64,000 nucleotides of DNA from Euleptes europaea (lineage: Eukaryota > Chordata > Lepidosauria > Squamata > Sphaerodactylidae): NCBI RefSeq assembly GCF_029931775.1, contig NC_079332.1, positions 1,314,501-1,378,500 of the forward strand, read 5' to 3'. Below, one piece after another: positions 22,946-33,644 of this stretch. How positions within the stretch are numbered: position 1 is the stretch's first letter; every line of letters begins with the position of its first letter. A model generated the notes under the pieces. The model worked only from the letters and a program-made list of their open reading frames with translations, was not told the DNA's origin and did no database searches. Made by a program: the position numbers and the translations under genes.

Positions 22946-23828
22946 TGTGTTTAGGTATTCGAGGTTGGCTGTCTTCCAAGAGCTTCACTGCCCCAAAGAA
23001 TGCGTTTGGTGTTCCTTTTGTTCTTCCCCTTTGTGGAATATTTTGGCCACCGTCGCACCAAAGAGGCCGCCGTTCTGATCCGGTGGTTCTGCCGCTGAGC
23101 CGTCCTCATCACTGATGGCAGGAAATTCCCTTGAACCAGCGCTAGCCTAGCATGAGGGGAAAGTTTTGAGCAGTTCATCAATCTACAGTTCCGCTTTTTT
23201 ATTAAATTGATTTGCATTTTAATGAAAAATAGTCAATCCATCCTTGCTTTCCTGATGAGGCAATAACCGGGAGTGTAGTTAAGAGAGCGGAGCTGGCTCA
23301 GATCAATGGACCTGAGTCTGTAGCCCAGCCGGGGGGTGGGGTGGGAGAGTAGTTTGAGGGAAGATGGAGCAAGGCTGGGAAGCCCCCTCCCCCCAGCCCC
23401 TTGTCCTTTCAGCACCGCTGCCCCCCGGGATGCCAAGTCCACTGGCACACAGCTGCTCAGGTATACCACCGAGTTACCAAGTTAATTTGCAGGGGTGTGT
23501 GTCTAGGTGTCAAGGGGTGTGTGTCTAGCTCACCTTCTCACCCCTGTTAGACAAGCCATCTCTCCCCACACACACACACTTGTCTTCCAGTCGAATAAGT
23601 CCAGAGATGGCTGGGCCCTGTGCCTTTTGCCACACCTGGGAGCTGAAAAGCCACAGACATGGAGAAAAGGGGGAGATGGAGAATAAAGGGTCAGAAGGCA
23701 CCCAGCTAATTAATACTTCTCAAGCAGGAAGCTCACCTGAAGAGCAAGAGGCATGCCTGCAGAGCAGGAGGCACACTGCCCCACAGGGGACCCCAAAGCC
23801 TTGACTGACTCCTTCAGAAATGGATCTG
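22946..23828. other. Unique sequence with an AT-rich island
   Basis: Positions 23150-23250 contain TTATTAAATTGATTTGCATTT, including a perfect octamer at 23210-23217. The rest has no recognised gene. Confidence 0.35.
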
Positions 23829-23889
23829 TTAGAAGGACAGGATTTAAGTCCAGCAGCACCTTAAAGATATCCAGGGAGCAAGCTTTCAA
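23829..23889 (+). repeat. Dispersed sauropsid repeat fragment (family uncertain)
   Basis: TTAAGTCCAGCAGCACCTTAAAGA matches in pattern a repeat widespread in reptiles (perhaps Penelope-like, by recall). Related pieces lie at 24303, 30935 and 57243. Confidence 0.5.
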
Positions 23890-24144
23890 GAAGAAGGAGA
23901 AGGAGAAGAGTTGGTTTTTATATGCCGACTCTCTCTACCACTTAAGGGAGACTCAAACCAGCTTACAATCACTTTCCCTTCCCCTCTGCCCAACAGACAC
24001 CCTGTGAGGGAGGTGAGGCTGAGAGAGCTGTGACTAGCCCAAGGTCACCCAGCTGGCTTCATGTGGAGGAGTGGGGGAATCAAACCCGGTTCTCCAGATT
24101 AGACTCCACCGCTCCAAACCACCGCTCTTAACCACTACACCATG
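23890..24144 (-). mobile_element. SINE-B copy 4
   Basis: Reverse copy from the GAAGAAGGAGAAGGAG tail to CCACTACACCATGC. It has an internal deletion of about 45 bp, where the segment covering the second CTCCACATGAG-type block is missing. It abuts the preceding repeat fragment. Confidence 0.92.
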
Positions 24145-24302
24145 CAAAGCTCCCTCTGTCGCCCCCCTGTAACTGCTCTGTTAGACCCACACACCTGCCC
24201 CCCTCCCTCCCCCAAACGCCTCTGGGCAGTTGACCACTCAGGGCCATTTCCTAGCCATTGTGGCCTGTCCTGAACCATCAGCCTAACACATCCGGTGTCT
24301 GC

Positions 24303-24400
24303 TGCAAAAGAAACAGAGTGGAGTCTAGAGGCACCTTAAAGACAGAACAAGCCTTGATTCCCACACAAGCCTTTGTGGTCTAGAATCCCCTTTCTCAGAG
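24303..24400 (+). repeat. Dispersed sauropsid repeat fragment (family uncertain)
   Basis: AGAGTGGAGTCTAGAGGCACC then TTAAAGACAGAACAAG, similar to the piece at 23829 and that at 57243. Confidence 0.5.
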
Positions 24401-26440
24401 GCAACGCACTGGCTGGGCCCTCCTCAGGATCACAGGGGTGTGTGAAATGAAGAAGCGGAGGTGTAAACTTCAAGGGAAGTCCAGAGCTATGTAGAATAGC
24501 AGGAATCGGCTGGTTCTCTGTTTTTGCTAATACCAGGAAAGACAGCAGAGTCTGGGCTTTACCGAGACCCAGGGTCCCTCTGGTTTACCACACGGTCACA
24601 CACACACATTAAAAAAACACAAGGGCTGGAATCTTGGTCCAAAGAAGGGATGCCCATTTGCATCTACGGCCGCTGGCCTCACCAGATTCTCGGGAAATCG
24701 GCACACCCCAGCAGGGCAAAGCTCCACTCCCTTCAAGGTAGAGCGGAGAATCCTCGTGGCGTTTATATTCTTTGGAGATTTACTAATCCAAGTGGAGAGA
24801 AAATGAGAAGCGCTCCATCTAAACCCCCATCTCCTCCCAATCTTTTTATCATTAGATTTTCAGTTAATCTCAACCAGCCATTTCACAATTCCTTTATTCA
24901 TCCTAGACAGGTTAATTAAAACACATCTCTACAGTGATCGCGCACACACACACACCCCGCACACCCTGTGCAAGCAACCAAATGCTGGCAGGCAGAGGCC
25001 TCCCATGACCCTCTCACCTTGGCCTGGGGGGTGCTCAGTGCAGGGTTTCCTGTCTTTCCTGCCCCTTTCTTTTCTAGGCAGGGGGGCAGAGGTGAAGAGA
25101 CCAGAAGGGAGAGAGACCCTCCCCGTAGTAGGCACAGGGGTCCCCACAGGTGGGCCCTGGGATTCTGTCATCGCCTTTGGGCTTGAAGCCCCAGGCCCTG
25201 AGGAGCAGTCAGGTGCCAGATCCTCTGCTAACAGGCAGGAACAATCATCATGAGCCAATGGATCCCAGGTGATCCCTGGAGATCGGCTCCATTTCTCCAT
25301 CTGCTTTATCTGAGATTTGGGCAGATGAAACCCCTTACAAATAGACTCCCCCCCCCCCCATGCCCAATTCCATAATGACAGGACAGATCGTCTCGACTTT
25401 ACAAGAAACGGCACTTTCCAGGCCTTACAAGATGAGGAGGATGAGAAAGAGGCAACCCCCCAGTGAAGCACTGCCTGGGACTGAGATGGGATCGGACCCC
25501 TATTTCAAAGCCTTCTGCACCATCCAGAGAGGGATTGCGCCGCTCTATTAGAGAACGTGGAGGTGCGGTGCCACATGGCTACTAGTGGGCACCCTTGCAG
25601 CCAGCAGAGAAAACTGCCCCAGCCCAGCGGGAGAAGACAGAGAAAGGAGGAGGTCTCTGAAGAAGTCGCGTGGGAGAGGGGAGAAGGGACAAGCACGAAA
25701 CTCCAAAGAATCGAGACATTTCAGAATTCAAATAATTGTCCCAAAGAGGGGGGAAATATGATGGGGGTGGAGACCTCTCCTGGCAATGAAAGGCCCATTA
25801 GCTGCCCCTTCCACCCAGCCCTAATCTGGAGTTATGAGTCTCCATTACAAATCTAATCAAATGCAATTTTCTCTATTCCCCAAATCAAAAAACACCATAT
25901 GGATAAGAGCCTAGTTTGTCTTTTTGTTCCTGCCTTCTCCTGGAACAGCCTCTCTCTCTCTCTTTCTCTCTCTCTTGATTCCTCGTGTTATATATATATT
26001 GCTCTGATGTCTGCTAAGGGCACAGCGCCCTCAAAAATTCCCATTAAATAACAGAGAGCGAGTACTCCGAGTAAAGAAAGTGAAATGCTATCTAGACAGC
26101 TGCAAGTAAAAATATGAAAAGTGTTGCACTTACTGTCGGGGGAAAAAGCCCATTTTTATAACTTGAATAGACAGTTTGGTATAAAGAGGAATTCCTCATC
26201 CAAGATCAGAAGCCGCCGAGAGGCGTCGGCAGGGAGGGAGGGAGTGGGTGGATTGGTCACTGGGAGAGGCAGCCATCCTGAGGTGTGTGTGTGTGTGTGT
26301 TTCATGCCCACACACAGGCCACAACACACAATTTGTGATGCGTCTTGTTGGCCTAGGCAGGCTGACTGTACGAGGTGACAACTCAAACCAAGCCTACGCC
26401 AGGGAAGAAGGAAGCTAGGCTCAGCTGCCGTTCTCATGTA
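24401..26440. other. Unique sequence with several AT-rich islands
   Basis: An octamer lies at 24656-24663. Positions 24760-24930 (ATCATTAGATTTTCAGTTAA, CAGGTTAATTAAAACAC) and 25690-26190 (GAATTCAAATAATTG, CTAATCAAATGCAATTTTC) are candidate regulatory islands. A TC run lies at 25949-25974 and a GT run at 26283-26301. No gene is recognised. Confidence 0.35.
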
Positions 26441-26824
26441 AATCATAGAGTTGGAAGGGGCCACCAGGGTCATCTAGTCCAACCCCCAGCACAATGCAGG
26501 AATTTTGCAACTACCTCCCCCACCACACCCCCAGTGACCCCTACTCCATGCCCACAAGATGGCCAAGATGCCCTCCCTCTCATCATCTGCTTAAGGTTAT
26601 AGAATCAGCATTGCTGACAGATGGCCATCTAACCTCTTCTTAAAAACCTCCAGGGAAGGAGAGGCCACCACCTCCCGAGGAAGCCTGTTCCACCGAGGAA
26701 CCGCTCTAACTGCTAGAAAGTTCTTCCTAATGTCTAGACAGAAACTCTTTCGGTTTAATTTCAACCTGTTGGTTCTGGTCCGACCTTCTGGGCAACAGAA
26801 AACAACTCGGCACCCTCCTCTATA
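26441..26824 (-). mobile_element. CR1 LINE 3' end, copy 3, reverse
   Basis: Starts with the complement of the CR1 terminus (AATCATAGAGTTGGAAGG). It continues through the 3'UTR and C-terminal ORF2 region (reverse of LDIRKNF and of the TRTNGLKL-like segment) and breaks off at CGGCACCCTCCTCTATAT. Confidence 0.93.
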
Positions 26825-26827
26825 TGA

Positions 26828-26866
26828 ATAGTGGAGTGCCTCAGGGATCTATCTTAGGCCCTGTGT
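26828..26866 (+). mobile_element. LINE reverse-transcriptase scrap, inverted relative to the adjoining CR1
   Basis: AGTGGAGTGCCTCAGGGATC translates as SGVPQGSILGPV, the conserved RT motif of CR1/Jockey-group LINEs. It abuts the reverse CR1 3' end but has the opposite orientation, as expected for 5' inversion during target-primed reverse transcription. Confidence 0.75.
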
Positions 26867-26883
26867 AATAATAATTCTCCTTC

Positions 26884-27074
26884 CCCTTCTCAGTTGTAGA
26901 GCATCTGCTTTGCATGCGGAAGGTCCCAGGTTCAATCCCTGGCATCTCCAGTCTGATGGTAAGTGAGGTGAAAGACCTCTGCCTGAGACCCTGGAGAGCG
27001 GCTGCCAGTCTGAGTAGACAATACTGACTTTGATGGACCAAGGGCCTGATTCAGTAGAAGGCAGCTTCAGGTGT
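26884..27074 (+). mobile_element. SINE-A copy 7, head slightly truncated
   Basis: Begins CAGTTGTAGAGCATCTGC, losing the first ~10 bases, and ends GGCAGCTTCAGGTG. First of three successive copies. Confidence 0.9.
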
Positions 27075-27093
27075 AAATGTGAAACACTTTGTG

Positions 27094-27225
27094 AGGGGCT
27101 GTGGCTCAGTGGAAGAGCATCTGCTTGGCATGCAGAAGGTCCCAGGTTCAATCCCTGGCCTCTCCAGTCAAAGGGTCTAGGCAAGTAGGTGATGTGAAAG
27201 ACCTCTGCCTGAGAACCTGGAGAGG
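27094..27225 (+). mobile_element. SINE-A copy 8, 3'-truncated
   Basis: Full head CTGTGGCTCAGTGGAAGAGC. The body stops at AACCTGGAGAGG, where the next copy starts. Confidence 0.9.
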
Positions 27226-27227
27226 CA

Positions 27228-27312
27228 TGGAGAGGGGCCGTGGCTCAGTGGCAGAGCCTCTGCTTGGCATGCAGAAGGGTCCCAGGTTCAATCCCCGGCA
27301 TCTCCGGTTAAG
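27228..27312 (+). mobile_element. SINE-A copy 9, head only
   Basis: GGCCGTGGCTCAGTGGCAGAGC to CCGGCATCTCCGGTTAAG. Only the tRNA-like head and a few body bases are present. Confidence 0.9.
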
Positions 27313-28013
27313 AACCAAGGGAGGGGGGCAGTACTCAGACCTGGAGAGGAGGCATGTCCTTTGGAAAGGTGCTAGGCTGGGACTCTGTGCATGGAGGAAG
27401 GCTGGAGGAGCTCCACCCTCCTCCTCCTCACAGCGTGGAGGGTGGGGGATGGGGATGCCGCGAGTATCTCGTGGGCTTCTTGTTCTTTCATTAATGGGGG
27501 CATGCGGGGGGAGCCAAATATCTCAATTGCTACTATCATTTTTGCGGAAGCCTGTCTCCTGTGACACCCGTGTTCCTCCATCTGATTGCAAACTCCAGAC
27601 TGTTGGTGGCCACTTTCTATTATGCAGCCCGGAAAAATAGAGATTTAATATTCCCTGTTATCAGCATAAGTGGGGGTCAAAGCAATTCGCACGCAGAGCT
27701 CGTGGCTGGGGCTTCTTTGGCGAAACAGGCAGGCTAGCCAAGGCGGGTGCTCGGGCCCTCTGCCGATACTGCCCCCCCCCCTCCATCGTGGGCAGACATG
27801 TTCAGGCACGCAGCTAGCATCTCCCCTTTGGCATTTCGGCAGCACTTGGGAAGATCACCGAGTCCTGGAGGCTTGCAAAAGGGAGGGGAGGCTTCAGATG
27901 GGGGAGGGGGCTTCTGCACGCGCTCCCAGTGCAGCACCATGGGTGACTGTCACACCCCCAGAAATGCAAGCAACCCCCCAGCACTCTGCCCTGCACAGAG
28001 AGCTTGCACAGAG
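27313..28013. other. Unique GC-rich noncoding sequence
   Basis: Positions 27500-27690 are AT-richer (ATTTAATATTCCCTGTTATC). A C run lies at 27771. No gene is recognised. Confidence 0.4.
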
Positions 28014-28230
28014 GGAGGGGGCCGTGGCTCAGTGGTAGAGCATCTGCTTGGCATGCAGAAGGTCCCTGGTTCTGTCCTCGGCATCTCCAGTTAAAGGGAC
28101 TAGGCAGGTAGATGATGTGAAAGACCCCTGCCTGAGACCCTGGAGAGCTGCTGCCGGACTGAGTAGACAATACTGACTTTGAAGGACCAAGGGTCTGATT
28201 CGGTATAAGGCAGCTTCATGTGTTCATGTG
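28014..28230 (+). mobile_element. SINE-A copy 10
   Basis: Head GCCGTGGCTCAGTGGTAGAGC, body and tail GGCAGCTTCATGTGTTCATG. Full length. The B box is altered to GGTTCTGTCCTC. Confidence 0.92.
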
Positions 28231-28972
28231 TACTCTCGCATACGCAAGAACTACTTTCAAGCCCCCGCAGTCAGCCATGAAGCTCACCTGGGAAAATCAC
28301 TGAACATGATGAACATGAGAGAAACCCCCCCTCAAAAACCACCTAGGGGGTCCTGGAGGTCTCTTGCTTGTGGTCTTGTAGCTGGGGAGTCTGTTAAGTC
28401 AATACAGAGCCAGCCCTAATCCTGGATGGCTTCAGGTGAGTCTCTCCGCCCATTCTGAGATTTCAGACCCCCTTTTAAGGCCGGCCAGTATTTTGTTCCC
28501 CCTTTAATTTCGCCACCTGTCCAAAAAATAATAATCTGGGTGCCCCTCTGCTCTTCCCATTGTGGTTATGCCAAGGAAAAAGCGCTCTTCTACAGAATGT
28601 ATCTACAGGTGCATTTAAACAAAATCCAGTCTGATACACACAACGTTTTGTTTTCCGCATTCAGCCCCTGCTCTCGGTGCTCATGTTGAGAAGCGCAGGA
28701 AAATATTCATCTGCCAACAAAACAGGAGCGTTTAATTACAGCTTGTGGTTGTTTGGAGGATGTGATTCTGGAATGTTTGCCAAAGGACAGCAAGAAGCAG
28801 GAAACCAACTGTGAGAGACGGAACCGCCTGTTTTCATGTCTGAGATGTTTACGGCTCGTGATACTCAGGCACTGGGAGGCAGTAATTTAAGGATTTAACC
28901 AGAAAACTATTAAGTGTGATTCAGACAAAGGCTATCTGCATTCTCTTTATCTTTCTCTGTGTGTGTGTGTGT
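28231..28972. other. Unique sequence with an AT-rich island
   Basis: Positions 28480-28930 (AACAGGAGCGTTTAATTACAG, GGAGGCAGTAATTTAAGG, AACTATTAAGTGTG) are a candidate regulatory island. A short GT run precedes the GA tract. Confidence 0.35.
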
Positions 28973-28974
28973 GC

Positions 28975-28975
<1 letters not shown>

Positions 28976-29048
<73 letters not shown>
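28976..29048. repeat. (GA)n microsatellite, about 36 units
   Basis: An uninterrupted GA dinucleotide tract directly after a short GT run. The long Ser-Leu frames read on the minus strand come from this tract and are not genes. Confidence 0.97.
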
Positions 29049-29052
<4 letters not shown>

Positions 29053-29765
29053 CCATCTTTTTGGACCTGGAAACTGGCAAAAATATATATATTCCCCGGC
29101 ACATAATGAGGTTTTTATTTGTTTTACAGTGAACAACCCTGATTGGAAAGGCTTCTGCATCTAACTATAGCAAGACTTGCCAAGAGGAGGCATTTATCAA
29201 AGAGAAGGGGGCCTTTCAGGGTGAAATCGGGAAGCAGAAAACCTCAAGAGGAGGTGAAACAGTCCAGGGATCTGATCAAAGGGAGAGGGAGAGGGAGGGA
29301 AAGAGAGGGGAGAGGGGGAGGGGGAGGGGGAGGCTACCAGAGGAAGCAAAGACCTCTCTGCCGTTGCCTGGCTGGCCTTGGGCTGCACGACACATGAGTA
29401 GGCAGGAATGAAGTGCTTTGGCTTGGCCGCACTGGGTGGAAGATGGGGCAGAACGGATCGTGGCCCCACACCCAGAGCAGCCTGCAAGGGAGGAGTCCGG
29501 GCCTCGGAGAAAGACATGTTGCTGGCGATGGCCTCCATCCCATAAAACCTCCCTGCTCACTCTATGGTTTTCCTGATCCACGAAAGGACTGCAATCCCTT
29601 TGCTCCTGCTCCTGGTAGCAGCAGCCCTGCCAGGCAACATAGCATCTGCAGGGCCCAGGAGCTGTCCAGTGCTGAAGAGTGAGCATCATGATCCCCACTG
29701 CAGGAGGGCTGCGTGCGCACACTGCCCTCCATAGGGGAATGTCAGCAAAACTGGAGGTCCAGTTG
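29049..29765. other. Unique sequence with a G-rich purine tract
   Basis: Positions 29281-29334 are a run of GGGA/GAGG units with several GGG and GGGGG blocks, capable in principle of G-quadruplex or triplex folding. The rest is unique with no gene. Confidence 0.4.
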
Positions 29766-29979
29766 AACACACATGAAGCTGCCTTATACCGAATCAGACC
29801 CTCGGTCCATCAAAGTCAGTATTGTCTACTCAGACCGGCAGCAGCTCTCCAGGGTCTCAGGCAGGGGTCTTTCCCATCACCTACTTTCCTAGTCCCTTTA
29901 ACTGGAGATGCCGGGGATTGAACCTGGGACCTTCTGCACGCCAAGCAGAGGCTCTACCACTGAGCCACAGTTTCTGCCC
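29766..29979 (-). mobile_element. SINE-A copy 11
   Basis: Reverse, full length: CACATGAAGCTGCCTTATAC to CTCTACCACTGAGCCACAG. The B-box complement GGGGATTGAACCTGGG is intact. Confidence 0.93.
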
Positions 29980-30934
29980 TGAAGAGCTATATTTGCTGTG
30001 ATACAAACCCCCAGGGCTCCCCACCTGTGTGAACGGCGGCTGCTGCCACAAACACCAGGAGGAGCATTCAGGAGGTGGTGGAAGGAAGCAGGGGGGGGTT
30101 CCTTTGGGGCTGGCAGACAGAGGCCGGCCCTCAGAGGGCCCTGGAGCATCAACCACCGTGAAAATCTGCATCTCTCATTTCCTCCCTCCAGAAGACAACG
30201 CTTATTATCTGCCAGGGAACCTCATCGGAAATGCAGGCCCATCCGAGCGTGCCTCTTTTGCCGCCTCCGGGGCTGCTTGCCAAGCTCCGTGGGCTTAGCA
30301 GGGTCTGAGATGTTCTGCCGGTGGGAGGCGGCAGGATGCCGTTCTGATCACTCTGTGCTGAGTGGAGGGGTGTTTGCTTCCTGGGCAGCATTCCTCCACC
30401 CCTGCGGGGTGGGCTCCTTCTTCTCCCAACAGGCAAACAGTTGCTGCTCCTGCTTGTGGTCTGCTGATGTTACACATGTGCTCATCTGCATGCACGGTGC
30501 ATGCAGCTGCAGCACACATGTGCACTGCAGGAGATGCCAGCCTGCCCCCGGGACGCAGCAGTGCCTGTGTGAGGCATGGAGAGGTGCAGCGCTGATGGGA
30601 AAAGATGGTTGGAGGCCTGGCTGGCTTCCCTGCTTCCAAGGGAGGAGGAGCAGTTATTGCCCAAATCCAGCTTGGATGTGGACCATCGGTGCCATCTCTC
30701 TCAGGCTCGAGCGCAGAGAGCTGGCAGGCAGGAGGAAGACGTTTGTTATACTCCTGTGAACACCGTGGCACTCAGGCAGATGCGGCCTCCTGTTGCTGCT
30801 GTGCGTAATTGCTCCTGGAAGGCTGGCTGCCTCCCAGCCTTTGCCAGAGCCCAAGTCGGAATTGCTCCCTTGCTTCCTAATGTCAGGACCCCGGAACCAT
30901 GCAGAGGGAACATTGAAGAAGGCCTCCTGAGTCT
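29980..30934. other. Unique noncoding sequence
   Basis: A 253-codon plus frame (29998-30759) and a 158-codon minus frame overlap each other. Neither has a recognisable domain or conserved motif, so neither is called. Cys/His/Trp-rich translation is typical of chance frames in GC-rich DNA. Confidence 0.45.
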
Positions 30935-31060
30935 CCTGAGTCTAACAACATTTATTCCAGCAGATGCATTCATGGAGTGGGGGGGGGGGGGAACTGGGGT
31001 TGCCTTTCAGGCTCCTGCTAGTTTTTGCTGTGACAGACTAACAGGGTGGCCCTTCTCAAG
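30935..31060. repeat. Possible dispersed sauropsid repeat fragments
   Basis: GTCTAACAACATTTATTCCAG and CTGTGACAGACTAACAGGG resemble the two ends of the same dispersed family as at 57243, separated by unrelated sequence and a G run. Weak call. Confidence 0.35.
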
Positions 31061-31280
31061 GTCTCCGGCTGCCTCACAGATCAACAGCTGTTTCTCTGCA
31101 GGGAGACGGCAGTGCCACAGAGAAGCTGCCAAGACACAGTGGCTGCAAGGATGGAGATTTTGACGGGGGGGGGCCTCCCCTCTGCCCACCACCTCAGTCA
31201 GCCCCCACTGCAAAGAGGGCAGAGAAGTGCGGGCAGGCTGAGCAAAGTCACTGGAAGAGCCCCCACCTCCTCCCATGAAC
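31061..31280. other. Unique spacer
   Basis: Nothing recognised. Confidence 0.4.
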
Positions 31281-31490
31281 ACCTGAACACATGAAGCTGC
31301 CTTATACAGAATCAGACCCTCGGTCCATCAAAGTCAGTATTGTCTATTCAGACCGGCAGCAGCTCTCCAGGGTCTCAGGCAGAGGTCTTTCCCATCACCT
31401 CCTTGCCTAGTCCCTTTAACTGGAGATGCCGAGGACAGAACCAGGGACCTTCTGCATGCCAAGCAGAGGCTCTACCACTGAGCCACATCC
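31281..31490 (-). mobile_element. SINE-A copy 12
   Basis: Reverse full-length copy from ACACATGAAGCTGCC to CTCTACCACTGAGCCAC. First member of a three-copy cluster. Confidence 0.93.
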
Positions 31491-31500
31491 CAAAGAATGG

Positions 31501-31718
31501 ACACATGAACACATGAAGCTGCCTTATACTGAATCAGACCCTTGGTCCATGGAAGTCAGTATTATCTACTCAGACCAGTAGTAGCTCTCCAGGGTCTCAG
31601 GCTGAGGTCTTTCATATCACCTACTTGCCTAGTCCCTTTAACTGGAGATGCTGGGGATTGAACCTGAGACCTTCTGCATGCTGAGCAGATGCTCTACTGC
31701 TGAGCCACAGCCGCTCCC
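31501..31718 (-). mobile_element. SINE-A copy 13
   Basis: Reverse full-length copy, ending CTCTACTGCTGAGCCACAG. It abuts the next partial copy. Confidence 0.93.
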
Positions 31719-31720
31719 TA

Positions 31721-31850
31721 TGGCTCTCCAGGGTCGCAGGCAGAGGTCTTTCACATCACCTACTTGCCTGGTCCCTTTAACTGGAGATGCCAGGGATTGA
31801 ACCTGGGGCCTTCTGCATGCCAAGCAGATGCTCTACCGCTGAGCCACAGC
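31721..31850 (-). mobile_element. SINE-A copy 14, tail lost
   Basis: It begins within the body (GGCTCTCCAGGGTCGCAGGC) and keeps the tRNA-like head. The ~75-bp 3' part is replaced by the neighbouring copy. Confidence 0.92.
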
Positions 31851-31927
31851 TTCTTGGGACCCTCCGGAGACCAGCCTCCCTAGGCCAAGGCTGGCCATGA
31901 GAAGCAGGCATCTCTGTGGACTCATCC
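31845..31927. repeat. Duplicated SINE-flank segment, copy b
   Basis: GCTTCTTGGGACCCTCCGGAG to GGACTCATCC matches 19503-19583. Both lie on the 5' (head) side of a minus-strand SINE-A that shares the GGGTCGCAGGC variant. Confidence 0.8.
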
Positions 31928-32919
31928 GCAGAGATGTCTGCCCAGCAAGAGAAGCAGGAATGTTCAGGTGACAGAAGCCATTGTTCAGGGCACATGTGTA
32001 CGCACGCACACAGAGAGACCCATCTCCAGCACAGGTGTAGCTAATGCCGGCCAAGCAAGCAGAAAGGGGGCTCCCTTCCCAGCCGTGCTCCCAGTTTCAC
32101 TTCTCACGGAGGGCAATTTACTCAAAGGGGAGGCTGATTTGGAAGAGAGGGCACAATGCACGTCAGCCCACCCCACCTCTGATTCCGCCCTCCTGCAGCT
32201 GAGCTTCTGGGTCAAGCGCAGAGAAGCGCAGGTCCCATCCTGCAGGGACGCAGAGCCCTTCGGAGCCCACTTCAGCATGAAAGGGCACCCTGGGCCAGCA
32301 GCACAATCCCCTCAAGGGGACGGCAGCCCTTTGCCAACCAGCGACCTGGTGCAGAGAGCAGAGGAACACAATTATGCTGGAGATAGGAGACCTCCCTCAC
32401 CTCTTCCAAGGGGAGACTTCATTTCCATGCAAATCCTTCTCTCAAGAGCTCACAAATCATAGCTCCAAAGTGCACTCGGCTACAGATAAATCCGCGCCCT
32501 TTGGCTCTGGGGGGCTGCCCCAGGGGCCACGGCAGTCACAGCAGAGTCTTCTTGCCTGAAGACTTGCTCTCACGGCTGCCAGCGTGCCTGGCGCCAGAAC
32601 CAGCCAAGGTCCGCCCTCCTGCCAGCTGCCGCTTCTGGGCCAAGACTGTCCTTGGGTCACAGAGAAGCTCTGGCTCAGTCCCTCTTGCTGGGACCTGCTT
32701 TGCCAGCTGTTACACCTCTGGCCAAAGGAACAGGGCTAAACGCATCCACACTTTGTCCTGTCGGATCATTTGACATGGCTCCATTCATCACGTGTGGGGC
32801 ATCCAGTGCCGCTTGCCACAGAACACCTCCACAGGGGGATGCTGCCATTGCTGGGAAAGGCAAGCGTCCATCGAGTGGGAAGAGGAGTGGACTTTGCCTG
32901 CAGCTGGAGGATGCCTGGA
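31928..32919. other. Unique noncoding sequence
   Basis: No repeat is recognised. An octamer ATGCAAAT lies at 32427-32434. Open frames lack domains. Confidence 0.4.
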
Positions 32920-33126
32920 GAGGAGCGTCCATGGCTCAGTGGTAGAGCATCTGGTTGGCATGCAGAAGGTCCCAGGTTCAATCCCCGGCATCTCCAGTTA
33001 AAGGGACTAGGCAAGCAGGGGATGTGAAAGGCCTGAGACCCTGGAGAGCCACTGCCGGTCTGAGTAGAAAGTACTGACTTTGATGGACCCAGGGTCTGAT
33101 TCAGGCTCAGGCAGCTTCATGTATTA
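32920..33126 (+). mobile_element. SINE-A copy 15
   Basis: Head CCATGGCTCAGTGGTAGAGC, B box GGTTCAATCCCC, tail GGCAGCTTCATGTATT. Small deletion in the CTCTGCCTGAGACC segment. Confidence 0.92.
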
Positions 33127-33435
33127 ATATCTGTCCTGCCTCCACTCCCCAGCTGGAGACTGGGGCTGCTTGTGGGATTGTTTTACGAAGAACAATTAAG
33201 AACAGAAGAAATTGAGAAAGGGAACTAGAGGAAGGAAGCCCACCCAGAGGGTAGGGAACGTGCCTCTTTGCTCCCAAGGAGACCAGTTCTCCTGGGAGCT
33301 GCTAGATGCATCTCCTGCCTGGGGACAGGACCTAGGCACACCATCACAGGCGCACTCCTTGCGTGCTCTGCCGCAGCCCCTCCTTGCCGGAGGCCTCTTC
33401 TGTGCTGTGCCTTCTCATTCCTTGGGGGCCTGAAC
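33127..33435. other. Unique spacer
   Basis: Nothing recognised. Confidence 0.4.
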
Positions 33436-33644
33436 TAGGGTTACCAACCTCCAGGTACTAGCTGGAGATTTCCCACTATTACAACTGATCTCCAGCAGAT
33501 AGAGATGAGTTCCCCTGGAGAAAGTGGCCGCTTTGGCCATTGAACTCTATGGCATTGAAGTCCCTCCCCTTCCCAGACCCCACCTTTTGCAGGCTCCGCC
33601 GCAAAAACCTCCCGCCGGTGGGGAAGAGGGACCTGGAAACCCTA
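33436..33644 (+). mobile_element. hAT-like MITE copy 12
   Basis: TAGGGTTACCAACCTCC start and GGAAACCCTA end, with flanks GCCTGAAC and GCCTGGGC (6 of 8 match). Confidence 0.92.

Noticed and set aside
28910-29160. Ser-Leu repeat frames
   Set aside because: Product of the GA microsatellite.
29998-30759. 253-codon plus-strand open frame
   Set aside because: No domain, Cys/Trp-rich chance composition, and a long overlapping frame on the other strand.
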